DNA of 64,000 nucleotides from Prosapia bicincta (GCA_036971475.1 JBAIZL010000002.1:20760567-20824566), one strand, 5' to 3'. Positions 48,071-63,325 are shown, counted from the first letter of the stretch. Translations and numbers: made by a program. Notes: a model not told the origin generated them from the letters alone.

Positions 48071-49311
48071 ATGTTTTGTGTGCGCGATAATAACCAACAT
48101 CTTCTGTCATCTTTACGTGGTACCTACGCCTTCCAAGGGGCTCTAAAGGCATTAGCACGCTGTACATGTTTAGTGTGCGCGATAATAACCAACATCTTCT
48201 GTCATCTTTACGTGGTACCTACGCCTTCCAAGGGGCTCTAAAGGCATTAGCACGCTGTACATGTTTAGTGTGCGCGATAATAACCAACATCTTCTGTCAT
48301 CTTTACGTGGTACCTACGCCTTCCAAGGTGCTCTAAAGGCATTAGCACGCTGTACATGTTTAGTGTGCGCGATAATAACCAACATCTTCTGTCATCTTTA
48401 CGTGGTACCTACGCCTTCCATGGTGCTCTAAAGGCATTAGCACGCTGTACATGTTTAGTGTGCGCGATAATAACCAACATCTTCTGTCATCTTTACGTGG
48501 TACCTACGCCTTCCATGGTGCTCTAAAGGCATTAGCACGCTGTACATGTTTAGTGTGCGCGATAATAACCAACATCTTCTGTCATCTTTACGTGGTACCT
48601 ACGCCTTCCATGGTGCTCTAAAGGCATTAGCACGCTGTACATGTTTAGTGTGCGCGATAATAACCAACATCTTCTGTCATCTTTACGTGGTACCTACGCC
48701 TTCCATGGTGCTCTAAAGGCATTAGCACGCTGTACATGTTTAGCGTGCGCGATAATAACCAACATCTTCTGTCATCTTTACGTGGTACCTACGCCTTCCA
48801 TGGTGCTCTAAAGGCATTAGCACGCTGTACATGTTTAGTGTGCGCGATAATAACCAACATCTTCTGTCATCTTTACGTGGTACCTACGCCTTCCATGGTG
48901 CTCTAAAGGCATTAGCACGCTGTACATGTTTAGTGTGCGCGATAATAACCAACATCTTCTGTCATCTTTACGTGGTACCTACGCCTTCCATGGTGCTCTA
49001 AAGGCATTAGCACGCTGTACATGTTTAGTGTGCGCGATAATAACCAACATCTTCTGTCATCTTTACGTGGTACCTACGCCTTCCAAGGGGCTCTAAAGGC
49101 ATTAGCACGCTGTACATGTTTAGTGTGCGCGATAATAACCAACATCTTCTGTCATCTTTACGTGGTACCTACGCCTTCCATGGTGCTCTAAAGGCATTAG
49201 CACGCTGTACATGTTTAGTGTGCGCGATAATAACCAACATCTTCTGTCATCTTTACGTGGTACCTACGCCTTCCAAGGGGCTCTAAAGGCATTAGCACGC
49301 TGTACATGTTT
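48071..49311. repeat. 95-bp satellite, 13 near-identical copies
   Basis: Exact 95-bp steps from 48071 (ATGTTT...GCGCGATAATAACC...CACGTGGTACC-like core...AGCACGCTGTAC). Differences are almost confined to one site: CCAAGGGG in copies 1, 2, 11 and 13; CCATGGTG in copies 4-10 and 12; the intermediate CCAAGGTG in copy 3. Copy 8 also has TAGCGTG for TAGTGTG. The very low divergence implies recent amplification or ongoing gene conversion. Not coding: 95 is not a multiple of 3 and frames close within two units. Confidence 0.98.
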
Positions 49312-50176
49312 ATTATTACTGTTAATTTCTCGTTGTAACTGCAAGCTGGCAATTATAGTCGGGACCATTTAACCGTGCACTTGGCATTGAGAGATGGCAA
49401 TTGACGAGACGGGAGGTAAAGGCCTGGGTTGAGCCAGTATAATTACTTTCTTACAACATGATAAGGACTGTCAACAAACTTACAAGAGGCTGTCGATGTT
49501 AGTTAGATAAATTTCATAATAAATTAGCTTCGGTATGAAATAACAATCTTGAAATATGTGTACACATATTGATTGCATCATCTATTGATGTATTCAAAAA
49601 TATTTGAAAATGTAATATGTTATCAGAAGTGGTAGTACACGAGAACGCGGGCGTGAGCAAGTGCACGGTTTGGTGGACCGTACTATATATCTCATTCAAT
49701 AAAATGCTCAACGAATACAGATGCACATATTGTCTGGTCTCGCTGTACAAAGGCTTGACAACCGGTTAATATTCAGAAGATAAATAAACAAGTTGCTGGA
49801 TTGTTTGTGTCCTCTAGAAGCTAACTGCAAATAATTTTACTTATTTTCAGTTCACTAACATCAAATTTTCAGTTCTCTGTTTTTTTGTTTTATCTCATTC
49901 GTGCAGGTGTCCGTTTCTATTTAGCTTCAAAAAACATCGTGTAAAATTCCTTGCAATACTGGTTACAAATCTATTTTCCACCGCCTTCATCTAATTTGGT
50001 TTCAGTGCACACGTGAGTTACAAACAAACGATGCACACGTGTTCATGTCACTACATAATCATGTGCACGTGCAATCCCAGGCTTACCTACTCAGACCGTC
50101 ACTGTACATTTTGGAAAGCCTTATAATGTTCTCGTTTCTTTCTTCGTTAATAGAGTAAATCTGTGATACTGTAATA

Positions 50177-50180
<4 letters not shown>
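49312..50180. other. Intergenic, nothing recognised
   Basis: Contains a few CACGTG-like words near 50010-50075. No gene. Confidence 0.4.

Positions 50181-50265
<85 letters not shown>
50181..50265. repeat. (CA)n with GCACGCGCGC centre
   Basis: Left half of a CA tract apparently split by LTR-like copy 2. Confidence 0.95.
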
Positions 50266-50269
<4 letters not shown>

Positions 50270-52358
50270 ACAGTTCTTCACCCCGTCAACCTTCAACCTG
50301 CTAATTGTCGAAAGTTGCCTACCGCCTAGTTACATGAGCAAGTATTTAAAATCCCATCTAATAAGTATACCGTGGGAACGTTGTCTATAAAGTGTATTTA
50401 AAGTCATGGTAAGGTCAGTGATCTGTCATATGGTCTAATTTATGTCAGCTGAAAACACATAAAATTTATCACATCATAAATTTGCCTTACCATGCTTTGA
50501 AGACATCTCTCCACCATGCTCCTGCTTTAGTGAGGTCCGTGCAAGATAGAGTCTTACCATATCCTCCTAAAAAGGTCCTGTGTTTCATATGGTAAAACCT
50601 GCCAGTGAGTACTCCAACTGCTGGCAGTATAACAACTCCTGGGCTATAAAGCAAAACCAACTAGTCCTTAAGCTAGCTCATAATTTATTATTTAATTTAA
50701 TTAATTTCTCTGGATGGGTTGCTCGATTATCTTTAGGTTGCACAGTGATTCCTAGCTATTTATTATTAAATAAATATGACTGACTCTAATAGGCTGGATT
50801 TTAATAATTGTATTGATTTTATTAATTTACTATTTTAATTTACTAGTTGGGAAATAATTAAATTTATTAGTTTTTTACACAGGATTAATTCAATAAAAAA
50901 TAATCCTTGGACTGTTGTTGGAAACTGAATTTAATAATAAAGAAATTTGTAACTGAAATTAATTGAATATATTCTTTCAAATGGTACATCTTAAAGTCCG
51001 TAGCTAACAAAACATAAATTAAATTTTCCTGAAATAAACTAAAATTACTTTGATATTTATTGTAGGGAGGTTGGCTAAGTTTATTTCAATTATTATAAAT
51101 CTCAAATTTAATTTATGATCTTATTTTGTGCCAGCAGTTAAATGACATTCAATAAATTTACATATTGTATTATTTAAACCAAATTTGTTACTAATTCTAC
51201 TACCACAGAAAACATTAATTGACTAGCTTATGAATTTATATATATAAATTGAAATATTTTAATTTAAAATAAATTTCAAATTTTATCACTCATTTAGAAA
51301 ATACTAAATAATTTGTGATTGATTTTGTTTAATTATTTCTGGTTAAGAAAATATTTATATTTTTCTACAAGTTAAATATTGATATTTTTTCCCAGTTTAT
51401 TTAACTACTGGTTGTAACAAACTTTACTGCATTTCCTTAGATACTATGAATGAATTTATTTTATCAATATGCCTAATATTCTTTCTATCTTTTTCCATAT
51501 GCTTTACTATTTCTCTATTTGCAAACATTTGAACATTTTTACATAAGCATTTTTTTATAATTAAATAATTTTGTAATTTCCAATTTTTTAATATCATTTT
51601 CAAGGAAATAAAGCCATTATTTATAATTTTACACATTTAAAGCATTTATTTGAATCTTTGAATCTTTCGAACATATTTCAAGATCAAATTTTATTTAATT
51701 ACTAAATTTGTATAGAAATCATGACTTGCCCAAATCTCGCACTTTCCATGATACTTCCCAAGGTCCTAGGAGATGACTTTATGCTTCCAGACTGGTAGTT
51801 CTTCTCGTCTGGAATACGGTTCATCCAGGAAGCAGGAATGGACAAATTCGGCGAATCCAGTTTCTTGACAAATGAAAATTTAACCGTGATTTTTCATATT
51901 TCGATGTCTAGTTTTCACTAGACATAAATTAAGACATATTACATTATTCCCGCACTCCGCGGCCTCGAGTTTATGCACTAGAAATCCATTTTGGTATTTT
52001 TGCTAATTTAACAGAAACTATGACCTTTCTGGTCAGTGGCCTAATTACGAGAGAGCGCCTAAACGCTCAGCGACGGTTATCGTCTCTATTCCCCCACCCT
52101 CGATTTGCTTGTCTGACTTGGATTTGCAGTTTTTTCTTGTCTTAAAACTGTTTATTTAAAATATTGTAGAAACCTGAATTTTACTTAGCACACAAAACAC
52201 TCCCGAAGTCATGATTTTTGTACAGTTACAGTTTATTTTAGAATTATACACTTAATGATCAATATTCATGGCTTGGAAAATTTGGTTAAATTATATTTTA
52301 TAAATTGAGATTATTTCTACTTTTATTGAATTGTGACGGGACATATCAACTCGTTACA
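50266..52358 (-). mobile_element. LTR-like repeat, copy 2 (2.1 kb, inverted)
   Basis: The minus strand begins TGTAACGAG at 52358 and ends CTGTTGCA at 50266, matching 11251-13349 from end to end with small indels. The terminal hairpin is kept (GTTGATATGTCCCGTCAC side). CA repeats lie directly on both sides, so it seems to have inserted into an existing CA tract. The two copies are about 39 kb apart in opposite orientation. Most likely a solo LTR. The ORF at 50580-50783 is chance. Confidence 0.75.
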
Positions 52359-52359
52359 A

Positions 52360-52482
<123 letters not shown>

Positions 52483-52907
52483 ATAACGAAATTTTACATA
52501 TTTAAAGATTTAAAGACATTTAAATATGATTCTTCGCACCCTATTTACTTTACCTTTAGAGAACGTTTCAATGTAACAACACACTTCATATGAGTCTTGA
52601 TTAAGGTTATCTTCCCCATGATTGGATTATTTCCTAATCTGAAATTAATATTCCGTTAACATCACAACATGCCCTTCTCCCCGTATGCTAATACCCGTTT
52701 CCAATGTCGCGCCGCCACAATGTCAATGCAAACAATTTAACTTGCTTAATCTTGGACAAATTTCACAATAAAGCTCCAAAAAAATGTATATTCGTTATAC
52801 TTAGCATAACTTCCCGTCGTAAATAACATTTTTGGTTTTTAAAAGAGCATAATTATGGTTTACAATATTAAAAAGATTTCATATCTTAAAAATTACATAA
52901 AATAAAT
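52483..52907. other. Spacer before the PLE
   Basis: AT-rich. It may include decayed PLE 5' sequence, but nothing is readable. Confidence 0.35.
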
Positions 52908-54321
52908 AATCCAATTAGACCGCTTATTAATTTTAAAAGTGCACCTTCATATAAAATATCTAAAATTCTTGCCAAACAGTTAAAAGACAAAATGAAATTA
53001 TATAACAATCATAATATAAAAAATACTTATCACCTTATAGAGAAAATTAAAAATATAAAAATAGACAATAATAGCAAATTAATATCATTCGATAAAAAAG
53101 ACATGTATACCAATATACCTTTAATGGAAACATATAAAATAATAAAAAATAAATTAAATATGTATACACATGATAAAAAAGAAATTGATGAAATAATTAA
53201 TGTACTTAAAATAATATTAAAACAAAATTACTTTTGATATAATAACAAAATATACAGACAAGAAGACAGCTTGGTAATGGGTTCACCGCTATCAAGTATC
53301 ATTTCCGATATATTTTTGCAATATATTGATGAAGAAAATTATTTTTAATAATTTTGCAAAAATTATTAAAAAATATGATAATAATGGACAATGGTATAGA
53401 TATGTAGATGACGGTCTGTACATTTCTACAAATAATGCATTAAATTTAAACCTAATAATTACCGAAATAAATAATATACACAATAAAATACAGTTTACTT
53501 ACGAAATAGAAAAACTTAATGCCATAAATTTCTTAGATATCACCATTTATAAGGAAAATAATAAATTAAATTTTACAATATTTAGAAAACCCACTCAAAC
53601 AGTAAAAATAATACCTAATTATTCAAACCACCCGTACAATCAAAAAATGGCATGTTCTATAATTTATTATACAGAATGAACCGAATTCCATTAAACCCGA
53701 TAAATAAATTGAAATAATTAAACATTATTCGACAAATAGCAATACAAAATGGATATAAAAAAGAAACCATTAATAAATTGAATAATATAATCCTTAAAAT
53801 AATGGATAATAATATAAATAAAAATTATTATTCAAATACTAAAGAAATTATTTGGTCCAAATTCTTATTTACCGGTTATGAAATCAAACCAATTATAAAA
53901 TTATTTAAAGACACTAATGTCAAAATAGCTTATTACACTAATAACACAATTAATAATATAATAAATACAAAACATTAAAGTAAATAAAATTAATATAAAC
54001 GGCGTATATAGTATTAACTGTACATGTCAAAAATGTTATATAGGACAAACAAAAAAGAAAATAAAAGATCGTTACAAAGAACATTTAAATGCATTTAAAA
54101 AGCCACATATTTATAAATCTAATCTTGCAACACATTGTATAGAAAGAAATCATGATTTTCCAGAGATTAGTAATATGAAGTTGGTTAAACACGTACAAAA
54201 AGGGTTAAAAATGAACATAATAGAAAACTTAGAGATATATAAAAATAAAATTAAGAACACACTAATAGAGGAACAAGTCCAGATTAAATCAAAACATAAT
54301 ACAATCTTTAGCATATTTTGA
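52908..54321 (+). pseudogene. Penelope-like element: RT plus GIY-YIG endonuclease, decayed
   Basis: PLE retrotransposon protein in fragments. 52908-53237 has NPIRPLINFKSAPSYKISK and SFDKKDMYTNIPL (RT fingers/palm) and stops at TGA 53235. After the stop comes MGSPLSSIISDIFLQYID (SPL motif). A frameshift near 53340 leads to WYRYVDDGLYIS (catalytic Asp pair, about 53395) and FLDITI, FRKPTQT, YSNHPYNQKMA. Another shift near 53655 leads to YRMNRIPL. The segment to 53978 contains FTGYEIKPIIKLFKDTN, a PLE signature before the endonuclease. From 54001, GVYSINCTCQKCYIGQT and KKIKDRYKEH give the GIY-YIG nuclease with its Cys pair, ending at TGA 54319. Order and motifs are those of GIY-YIG-bearing PLEs. 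At least two stops and two shifts. Confidence 0.9.
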
Positions 54322-54608
54322 CATTTTAAAAATAAAAGATTAGGACAAATGGAAATATTAAAGTATATTTATCTAACAGATAAGATAACTGATATCGTTT
54401 ACTGAGCATAGTACAATTATATTCAACAGTCTTACTCTAGTCACATAACTAGACAGTGATTTATAAATTTTGAAAATGCTAGTAATGTAAATTAGCGAAA
54501 AGCTTCAATCAACAATAAAATGAAGTAATACTCGTATATTCTTGTTTATGAAAATTATTTTATTTCACCATACATATTCAACAAGAAAAAATATTTCATC
54601 TAACGATT

Positions 54609-54611
<3 letters not shown>
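54322..54611 (+). mobile_element. PLE 3' non-coding end with hammerhead-like motif
   Basis: It contains TTGAAAAT, stem GCTAGT (54478-54483) / ATTAGC (54491-54496), then GAAAAGCTT (54497-54505). This is the shape of a PLE hammerhead core: CUGANGA, stem II, GAAA, short self-complementary stem III. The first base of the core is changed and G8 is A, so this copy is probably inactive. Homologous to 35867-36079. Confidence 0.65.
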
Positions 54612-54639
<28 letters not shown>

Positions 54640-54640
54640 T
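54612..54640. repeat. (TA)n at PLE 3' end
   Basis: TA run directly after GATTACAA, the last PLE bases. Confidence 0.95.
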
Positions 54641-55829
54641 CTTGATATTTTATAATAAAACAATGACGTAATTCAATGTGCACATGTCACGTCAGTCTAC
54701 CTACTGCTACACCTAACTGAGGACGCACCCATCTCGTCTATAACCAGCTTCAGTGCACTTATCTATGTCTCCCCTGAAAATCTACTAACCCCTAGTTTGA
54801 GAACCCCTCATTTAGACGATGGTACGTTATATATGATAAAGCCATTACAAATCTTGTAGCCTAAGAAAGTAATTTGTTATGTGTTACTATACCACAGTAG
54901 CTTTCAGCGTTCCGTTGGCTGAGTACATCTTCAATTCGTTAGGACAACGCGCATACGTACGCACACAGACTTTCATATAAATCCTATAAAAGATTTTCAA
55001 CGTCTTCTCATGTGTCCACAATACAAGTGCACTTTCAACCGTTGGAACAAATAACCGTTCCAACATTCAATTCCACAAGTAACCACTTTGTTTACAATTG
55101 AAGATATCCTACGTTTTTTTAACCGGATCTGGGCCCCCAAAACACGCCCAGCCTTCGCGGCAGCCAACCTCTATCGTAACCTCTACAGCACTACGGCGCG
55201 ATCTGTTGAGGGACAAATTAACCACATGCAGAAGTTATAGAACTATGTAATGAATATATAATATGAGAAATAAACTGCGTCAATTAAATTTGTAATTAAT
55301 TTTGACTGTATTTTTCAATTTAATTTTGAATGAAGTTTATTATCCACAATACACTGTTCACTTGCACAAACGTTATTAAATTGGGCTGTAATTCCTGTGA
55401 AGCACTAGTCACTCGTATTGAAAAGATAGAGGTTTTTTCATTACAAAACTTTATGCAAGTAGTTTCAATACGTAAAGCGAACAATTTCACAACTTCGAAA
55501 CGAAGACGTGGTGGGGTTTTACATCTCGAGTCCTTACATTTCATTCTGTCGTAATGAATTTCTTCTCGAGCAAGGATTTCTTTAGCAAAGGGATATTATC
55601 TCGACTACGCTATGGAGAACAATAGGCTTGAAACATTCAAATACTGCGTTATATTCCAGAGAGAATCTTTTCTATTTATCCATTGCAAGTAGAACGTTCT
55701 TATTATGTATACATGTTTAAGCCCTTTACAACGTTCTAGATAAATTTAATTTAAGATATTGTTTAGAAGAGTAAATAATAAAGAATATTCCTGAAAGTTT
55801 TATTATATATGGCAATGTGAGACATGTAA
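54641..55829. other. Intergenic, nothing recognised
   Basis: Two fully overlapping opposite ORFs at 55320-55554 have no domain. Confidence 0.4.
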
Positions 55830-56715
55830 CGCTCCTGTGAAGTAATATTCCGAGACAGACGGCCCTCCTGACCCACAGGCCTAGACTCTAGTCTATTCCT
55901 CTTCCAGCTTCCAACTTTGGAGTCAGATCAGAAGTACATTTGTCTCTCTTCCTCGTGCCCAATTAAAGTCCCACTAGTTCCACTGCCTGCCGGAATTACA
56001 GGGCGGGCTCTAGCCCCAGCCTTCGCCAACCCCTTACGCTTTCTGTACAGGTGTTTCTTCTAGGAAGGGTGTGGCGGTGGTTCTATGTCCTCCTCCTCCC
56101 ACTTCTTTGCATCTTCATTGTAGGGAAACCCTTGCTCTCCTCACTTTCGCAACACTCATTCCTCCTGTTGGTTTTGCATATTCCTATAAGGGAGCTGAAA
56201 CCCCATCCATTGGGGCAGATCTGTCGGTAGGTTCCAAGCCATGACAAGTTTAAGTGTTTATATTTGTTTCTTCTGCCATGATTATTCCCACGAACAACTA
56301 GGGAAGAAAGGTCCGCCGCCGCAGAGCTCCACTTACGGCAGTAAGTTGACTTAAATATTCAGCGTCTAATGCTCCTCATGCTCCGTTAATGGCCCTCTTT
56401 AATATGAGGGCCATTAATCTACATCTGCACGGATTGAATAACACCGCCAGATCGGGGTGGAAGTACCCATTCAGGCCACCAACCGGGATGGGGGGCTGCT
56501 TCTTGATTGCCGCCCTTTAATGGAAGGGCAAGGCAAGAGCAAAGGACTAACACCCTGCAGGTGCTAGACTGCCCCCTTATTTCCGAGACGCTTCCTCCAT
56601 GCAGTCAGTCAAGTGGCTGGTTGTCCCGTTTATAGAGAGGCACATACAGCTTCCCCACCCGTAACCCCTTTCCCCCCACACAGATTAAGCTCCTATACCA
56701 ACGTCAAGATCATGT
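55830..56715. other. GC-richer unassigned segment
   Basis: About 50 per cent GC, with several C/T-rich stretches and scattered ORF scraps. It looks like a piece of a retroelement UTR, but no motif supports a call. It contains the hairpin listed next. Confidence 0.3.
56386..56417. repeat. 12-bp perfect hairpin
   Basis: TTAATGGCCCTC, 8-base loop, GAGGGCCATTAA. No U-run after it. Confidence 0.85.
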
Positions 56716-56716
56716 A

Positions 56717-56759
56717 ACACACACACACAGACATATATATATATATATATATATATATA

Positions 56760-56790
<31 letters not shown>
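56717..56790. repeat. (CA)n(TA)n(TG)n self-complementary microsatellite
   Basis: CA, then TA, then TG runs, so the whole tract can fold back on itself. Confidence 0.93.
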
Positions 56791-57734
56791 ACTGATGCTG
56801 AAGTGTAAACTTCAGTTCCAGTTGAAAATAGAATTAAAAAACTACTATTTACAGAAATAAATATGTATGTAAAAGTTGCAGCCTTGACAACGACATTGCA
56901 ATTATTTATTGATCAAAATATACACTTTTTATGTATGTGAGAAGTAGGTAACGATGATATTATAGTCAGAGATCAGACGTAATGGAAAATAGAAAGTACA
57001 TTGTATTTAGGAAAGATGAAAGTTTGGGCAGGAATAGTCGCTAATATAAAAACATCAGCGCCCCAAGGGTTGACTCAATGAAGTGTTTAACCCATCTGAT
57101 AGTAATTAGAACTGAAAAGTAATTTGAAGCACTGATTGTTTAAGTGGAGGTGACAGCCTGAAGGAAAAATCGATAAACACTTGCAGTACGTTTTTATTAT
57201 AACTGCTGTTGAGAAATTCAAGAAGCAATTCCGTCGAAGCGTCGACCTGAACATGAACAATTTGTAACTGGAACTACTGTCAAACTATTTACACGAGCAA
57301 GAACAAACAACAAATGCAATTATTCACTGAAAATAGTTAATGGGATTTTGTGCAAGAAAGGCAAGCTTTCCTTGGAACAAAAGTAACAATTACAAACAAA
57401 ATGTTATGTAAGTGTTTGTACTCACAAACACAGATAGGATTTGGGTTTTATGCACGCTGGTTATGATGACTTTGCGAATGAAATGAGTGCGAGAATGTAA
57501 ACTTTTTTATGATATCTATTTATTTGGAGTCGTTTACTATTGTTAAACAATACTCAGAAACCTCTGACTACAAATCTTTTTAAAATACCTCGGTTTCGAT
57601 TACCAAGTAACACTTCTTAGAGACATAAAGAACAAGAAATCGTCATCGCACGTACTACAGATAGCAAACTCACGTATTATGTATGGAATCGGTCTGATGA
57701 AAAACCGAAGAGTGATTAGAGTAAGTGAACGTTA
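56791..57734. other. Intergenic, nothing recognised
   Basis: AT-rich, no ORF of note. Confidence 0.4.
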
Positions 57735-59420
57735 AGGAGAGAATCACTCCCCTAGCTGAACGGATAGACATGTGACAACTTTGAGAGCAAAACCACTTTA
57801 GGGCAGAAGGTTTAGCTGAACAGATAGACGCGTGACAACTGGAAAGCAAAGCCACATTAAGGGACAGGGTCCGGCTGAACATATAGATAAGTGACAACTG
57901 GAAAGCAAAGTCACTTTGAGGGAGAGGGTCTGGCTGAACGGATAGACATGTGACAACTGGGAGAGTAAAACCATTTTAGGACAGAAGGTTTAGCTGAACA
58001 GATAGACATGTGACAACTGGAAGAGCAAAGCCACTTTAAGGGAGAGGATCTGGCTGAACGGATAGACATGTGACAACTGGGAGAGTAAAATCACTTTAAG
58101 AGAGAGGGTCTGGCTGAATGGATAGACATGTGATAACTGTGAGAGCAAAGCCATTTTAAGGGAGAGGGTCTGGCTGAACGGAAAGCCATGTGACAACAGG
58201 GAGAGTAAAACCACTTTAGTCCAGAAGGTTTAGCTGAACAGATAGACATGGGGCAACTGGGAGAGCAAAGCTACTTTATGGGAGAGGGTCCGGCTGAACA
58301 GATAGATATGCGAAAACTGGAAAGCAAAGTCACTATAGGGGAGAGGGTCTGACTGAACCGATAGCCTTCTAACAATGGGGAGAGCAAAGCCACTTCAAGG
58401 AAGAGGGTATGGCTGGATCAATATGTGACAAATGGGAGAGCAAAGACGTTTCAATGGAGACGTTCTGGCTTACAGCTGGAAGTTAGAGCAAAGTCGTTTT
58501 AAGAGAGAGGGTGTTTCTAAGGGAATAGACATATGACAACTAGGAGAACTAAGTCACTTTAAGAGAGAGGTCCTGGCTGAACGCATAGACATGTGACAAC
58601 TGGCAGAGCAAAGCCACATTAGTGAGAGGATCTGACTGAACGGAGAGATATGTGACAACTAGGAGAGCAAAGTCATGTTAAGGGAGAAGGTCCTGGCTGA
58701 ACGGGAAGGCATTTGACATCTTGGAGAGCAAATTCATGTTAAGGGAGAGGATCTGGCTGAATGGAGATACATGTGACAACTTGGAGACAATGTCACTTTA
58801 AGGGAGAGAGTATGGCTGAACGGATAGACATATGACAACTGGGAGAGTAAAATCACTTTAGGGCAGAAGATTTAGTTGAATAGATAGACATGTGACAACT
58901 GGGAGAGCAAAACCACTTTATGGCAGAAGGTTTAGCTGAACGGATAGACCTGTGACAACTGCAGAGCAAACCACATTAGGGAGAGGATCTGACTGAACGC
59001 ATAGACATATGACAACTGAGAGATCAAAGTCATGTTAAAGGAAAGGATCTGGCTCTACGGAGAGACATGTGACAACCTGAAAAACAAAGTCACTTTAAGA
59101 GAGAGGGTATGGCAGAACGGATAGACATGTGAAAACTTTGAGAGCAAAGTCATGTTAAGGGAGAAAGTCCTGGCTGAACGGGGAGACATTTGACAACTTG
59201 GAGAACAAAGTCACTTTAAGAGAGAGGGCAGGACTGAACGGATAGACATGTGACAACTTGGAGAACCAAGTCACTTCAAGACAGAGGTTATGGCTGAAAG
59301 GATAGACATGTGACAACTTGGAGAACAAAGTCACTTTAAGAGAGATTGCGTGGCTGAAACGATAGACATGTGACAACTAGAAGTACAAAGTCACTTTGAT
59401 GGAGAGGGTCTGGCTGGAGG
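57735..59420. repeat. 60-bp minisatellite, about 28 copies
   Basis: Units of about 60 bp: GGCTGAACGGATAGACATGT, GACAACTGGGAGAGCAAAG, then CACTTTAAGGGAGAGGGTCT. Copies are diverged, with small indels. Minus-strand ORFs (57670, 57990, 59155) simply follow the repeat. Confidence 0.95.
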
Positions 59421-60719
59421 ATCTTATTTATCAGAGATAATAGAGGAAGATAAGTGCAGTAAAGAACATACAATGAAAATTAAAACCGCGTATCGGTAGA
59501 CATTTGTTATAACCTGTGTAGACAGGGCTACTTCAAGTAACAAACCTACCTATGAGCAGCCGTAATTTTCCTCTACACTCACTAATGGGGATAATGTCTC
59601 GTCTTCAAACCTACCCTACCTAAGAGAATATAACTACCACACTCCTCATTGTTACATTCACGCTGAACACGAGCCCTTTTCTACAACCAAGATCGGGTTT
59701 GTATTCTAACTTCCCCATTTTCACTGTTGTTTTATTCACACTGACCGATGGAAATAAAATGAAAAAAATTCTAAACTTAAAAGTAATAAAATCTCCTTGA
59801 AATATATTTTTAAAAAACTATTGTTATTTCAACATTTATCGAACATCTAAATGCGTCACATTACTGAATGGCGGAAAGAATCACTATTGGCGCTCTGTAC
59901 ACCCTCTGCAGTCTTGCAGCTAGTAGCTTTGTTCGTATGTTTCCCTGCTATTTATCAAATGCAATTCACCCAACCAATGTATGGCTTCCTTCTTTCTACA
60001 TATTATAATCAAATTGTAAAAACAAATTGAATTTTGTTACATTTGTATAAGAAATGAAATCACTTATATTTCATTAAACATTAAGTGTGTTTGTAATTTC
60101 CTTTTTGGACTTAACTACTAAGAAACACTTACACATTTCTCAGATGTAACACTTTGTTGATGAAAATGTGACACATCTGCTCCAAGCCTCGACCTCATAA
60201 CAACAAAGTAAGTGAAACTTTAGGAAGTAAATATTTTAGAAAGTGTGTGAGTAAATAAATGTTTATGTTCCAGGCGATTTATCAATGTTTAGCATTTTTC
60301 ACGAAAAGATAATAATACAAGGTAGAAAGTTATGGGAACCGATTTTTTTATGAAATTATAAAAATCTTGAGTCTACAGCAAAAACAGAGTTAAATGACTG
60401 AGAAAAGAGTCCTCTAAATGTCTATTAAATTAAATGTATTATTATAGCTGTACTGTGACTTATAACAGCAGACTTTTTTTTATTGGCGTTAAACGTGATT
60501 AACTTCAAAATACTAGTTGTAGATGCAGTTTTAATCTGTGGTTAATGGTTCACAGAAGACAATGGCACCTTGAAACGGCATCGAATAATAAAATTAGTTT
60601 TTACGTTACAGTTGTTTCTTTAAAACATTGAAGACTTAGCACTTATCTCCTGTCCACCATCGAAATCTACTGATATAAACTAAAAACTTTACTCATATCA
60701 AAATAGAATCGTCTATGTC
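59421..60719. other. Intergenic, nothing recognised
   Basis: AT-rich, no gene or clear repeat. Confidence 0.4.
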
Positions 60720-61015
60720 ATGCAGATTTTTTAAAATTACTGTAATTAGGAAAAACAATGAAATTACGAAAAATTACTGTATTAACTGAGAATAGAAGTT
60801 ATTAATGAAAATAAATGTATTTACTGGAAACTACTGTAATTTCTTCTACTGAAATTAGTGCAATTACTGTAGTTACTGAAAATTACTGTAGTTACTGAAA
60901 ATAGCTGTACTTACTGAAATTTACTGTAGTTAATGAAAATACTGGAATTACTGAAAATAGCTGTAATTACTAAACATTAGTGTAAACACGGGAAACTACT
61001 GTAATTAGGAGTTTT
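60720..61015. repeat. Short degenerate tandem repeat based on TTACTGAAAATTACTGTAA
   Basis: Around 15 imperfect copies of an 18-20-bp motif. Confidence 0.85.
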
Positions 61016-61319
61016 ATATATTTTGTTTCTAAATGCCCCTAAGTGAACCTCAAACATACTAACTATTCCTTGTGATAAATTGATACTCCCATTTATTTTC
61101 CCCTTTCGTCACTAAAACTATTGTTTATTTTAAAACCCCTGTATATTACAGACTATTAAAACAAACGGTAAAAAAGGAAAAATCTATTTTCGAATGGAAG
61201 GCATTACAGAAATTGTTCTTTATAGCCTTAAACTTTTTTTTCATGTTACACGAGATATTTGCATCACACTTTCATACATTAAAACACTCTTTTCTTGGAT
61301 TTATCTCAGCTTAGAGTCT

Positions 61320-61705
61320 AGCAAAAATACACTGGGGATGTTCAGGAACAATCAATTCTCTCTTTAAAAAATGTTCGTTATAAAAGATAGTCCCTTCAAA
61401 TTAAAAATAGACCTTAGTAAAAAGGTAATTTCAATTACCAAATATAAATAATTTATTGAATATTGTTGAAGCCAATTAGGTTTAGTCAGTGTTTGATTCG
61501 TAAAAAAAATGTGACGAAAAATAAAAACAGATGTGAGAAAAAACTTTATATTTCTGGAATTTATTACAACAATACAATTCCTGTGAATATACACTAGGTA
61601 TATTGCAGCGTAATCAACCCTACTTACTAAATATTTTATATTATACAAGTTATACCCTTCAAACTAAAAGTAGACCTTTGTAGAAAGGTAATTTTATTGA
61701 TATAT
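61320..61705 (+). repeat. Direct duplication of ~120 bp, ~267 bp apart
   Basis: About 61384-61440 (CCCTTCAAATTAAAAATAGA, then AAAAAGGTAATTT) matches 61650-61700 (CCCTTCAAACTAAAAGTAGA, then AGAAAGGTAATTT), with weaker similarity upstream of both. Confidence 0.6.

Positions 61706-63325
<1,620 letters not shown>

Noticed and set aside
48071..49311. CRISPR or tandem small-RNA gene cluster
   Set aside because: No spacer/repeat partition, no pol III boxes or terminators in the 95-bp unit.
53292..53483. Minus-strand ORF within the PLE
   Set aside because: Shadow of the RT core on the plus strand.
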